Assembly (NCBI GenBank): GCA_004010275.1
Contig: RBWT01000001.1
Location: 1-64,000, forward strand
DNA: 64,000 nt
Direction: 5' to 3'
DNA from: Streptomyces huasconensis
Lineage (GTDB): Bacteria > Actinomycetota > Actinomycetes > Streptomycetales > Streptomycetaceae
Part shown: positions 63,706 through 64,000 of the stretch, piece after piece
Layout: every line of letters begins with the position of its first letter
How positions within the stretch are numbered: the stretch's first letter is position 1
Made by a program: the position numbers and the translations under genes
The notes under the pieces: generated by a model
What the model was told of the DNA's origin: nothing
The model's database searches: none
Seen by the model: only the letters and a program-made list of their open reading frames with translations

Positions 63706-64000
63706 TCAGCGCGGCAGGAACTGCGGGCCCTGCGGTGGCAGCCGGAAGTTCGGGTCCGGCACCGGGGCCACCACCGGCTGCGGATAGCCGTACGAGGGCT
63801 GGGCGGGGGGCGGTATCGGCGGGGGCCCGCCGGATCGGCGTGGGCGTGAGTGGGCGCCGCCGGCGGGTAGCCGTACGCGGGCTGGGCGCCGGGTGGCTGG
63901 GCGGCGCGGGCGGATAGCCGTAGGCGGGCTGGACGGCTGCGCAAGCGGCTGCGCCGCGAGGTGGCCCCCCGGCTGCGCCGCGGAAGGCTGCGGCATCGGC
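63706..64000 (-). CDS. C-terminal part of a Pro/Gln-rich protein, runs off the right end
   Basis: Only the last 95-100 residues are in the window: a disordered tail with AQPSYGYPQPVVAPVPDPNF and an end RLPPQGPQFLPR. The upstream part is best read with a frame change near 63830 (the other frame gives AYGYPPAAPTHAHADPA). Repeated Y-G-Y-P-P elements resemble tails of TerD-domain and other Streptomyces surface or membrane proteins, but no folded domain is visible here, so I do not assign a function. Confidence 0.5.
   Translation of the reverse strand, partial: PMPQPSAAQPGGHLAAQPLAQPSSPPTAIRPRRPATRRPARVRLPAGGAHSRPRRSGGPPPIPPPAQPSYGYPQPVVAPVPDPNFRLPPQGPQFLPR

Noticed and set aside
1-64000. Prophage, plasmid or integrative element
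   Set aside because: No integrase, transposase, relaxase, phage structural gene or flanking direct repeat was found; gene content is core chromosome.

Overview
This window is high-GC actinobacterial chromosome and almost certainly Streptomyces. Codon third positions are strongly G/C biased and many starts are GTG. There are two rare TTA (bldA-type) codons. The gene set also fits: FasR-fabD-fabH-acpP-fabF, MatB, homodimeric AceE, DUF3145, DUF3052, an SCO2400-type protein and a TerD/DUF475/TerA group. From memory, the order resembles the S. coelicolor core-chromosome stretch around SCO2365-SCO2446, read in reverse. I see no tRNA, rRNA, CRISPR, insertion sequence, integrase or attachment site.

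Layout. 1-5.06 kb: a truncated secreted S8 peptidase converging on malonyl-CoA synthetase (matB). 5.2-7.9 kb: a LysR regulator, a cysteine dioxygenase-like cupin and a YeiH-type exporter, with dioxygenase and exporter translationally coupled. 8.4-19.4 kb: a nine-gene, tightly overlapping minus-strand operon for a predicted cell-surface glycoconjugate: GT4 glycosyltransferase, methyltransferase, AftD-like arabinofuranosyltransferase, HxxxDG acyltransferase, methyltransferase, EamA transporter, Trm112-like protein, FkbM methyltransferase and an unknown protein. DUF3068 and DUF2613 membrane proteins and a PucR regulator adjoin it (19.8-22.6 kb). 22.6-35.9 kb: accessory and stress genes (YwqG, SCO2400-type, DUF4232, MarR with an oxidoreductase, Ohr, EI24, pyroglutamyl-peptidase-like protein, TetR regulators, LysE, exported agmatine deiminase, aldose epimerase, SGNH hydrolase). 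36.2-41.7 kb: DUF3145 and the type II fatty-acid operon with its activator fasR. 41.8-51.2 kb: pirin, beta-lactamase-like hydrolase, MerR, acyltransferase, and two paralogous DUF1023 hydrolases around a two-component system. 51.4-64 kb: TetR/MFS efflux pair, I36 inhibitor-like protein, potassium channel, aceE, DUF3052, AhpE-type peroxiredoxin and the Ter genes; a Pro-rich protein runs off the right end.

How the genes work together. MatB makes malonyl-CoA and the FasR-controlled fab operon uses malonyl units for membrane lipid; AceE supplies acetyl-CoA. The dioxygenase-exporter pair looks like disposal of cysteine sulfur. Several divergent regulator-target pairs carry clear dyad operators (MarR/oxidoreductase, two TetR pairs, TetR/MFS, MerR). 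A repeated ATACC-NN-GGTAT motif links the NarL-type two-component system to the hydrolase-acyltransferase operon beside it.

Quality caveat. About half of the genes, including housekeeping ones such as fabF, contain one or more single-base frame changes after which homology resumes at once. This is dense from 1 to 50 kb and nearly absent from 50 to 63.7 kb. I treat these genes as intact genes read through sequence errors and give approximate positions. Functional names come from recognising protein families by eye; no database search was run.
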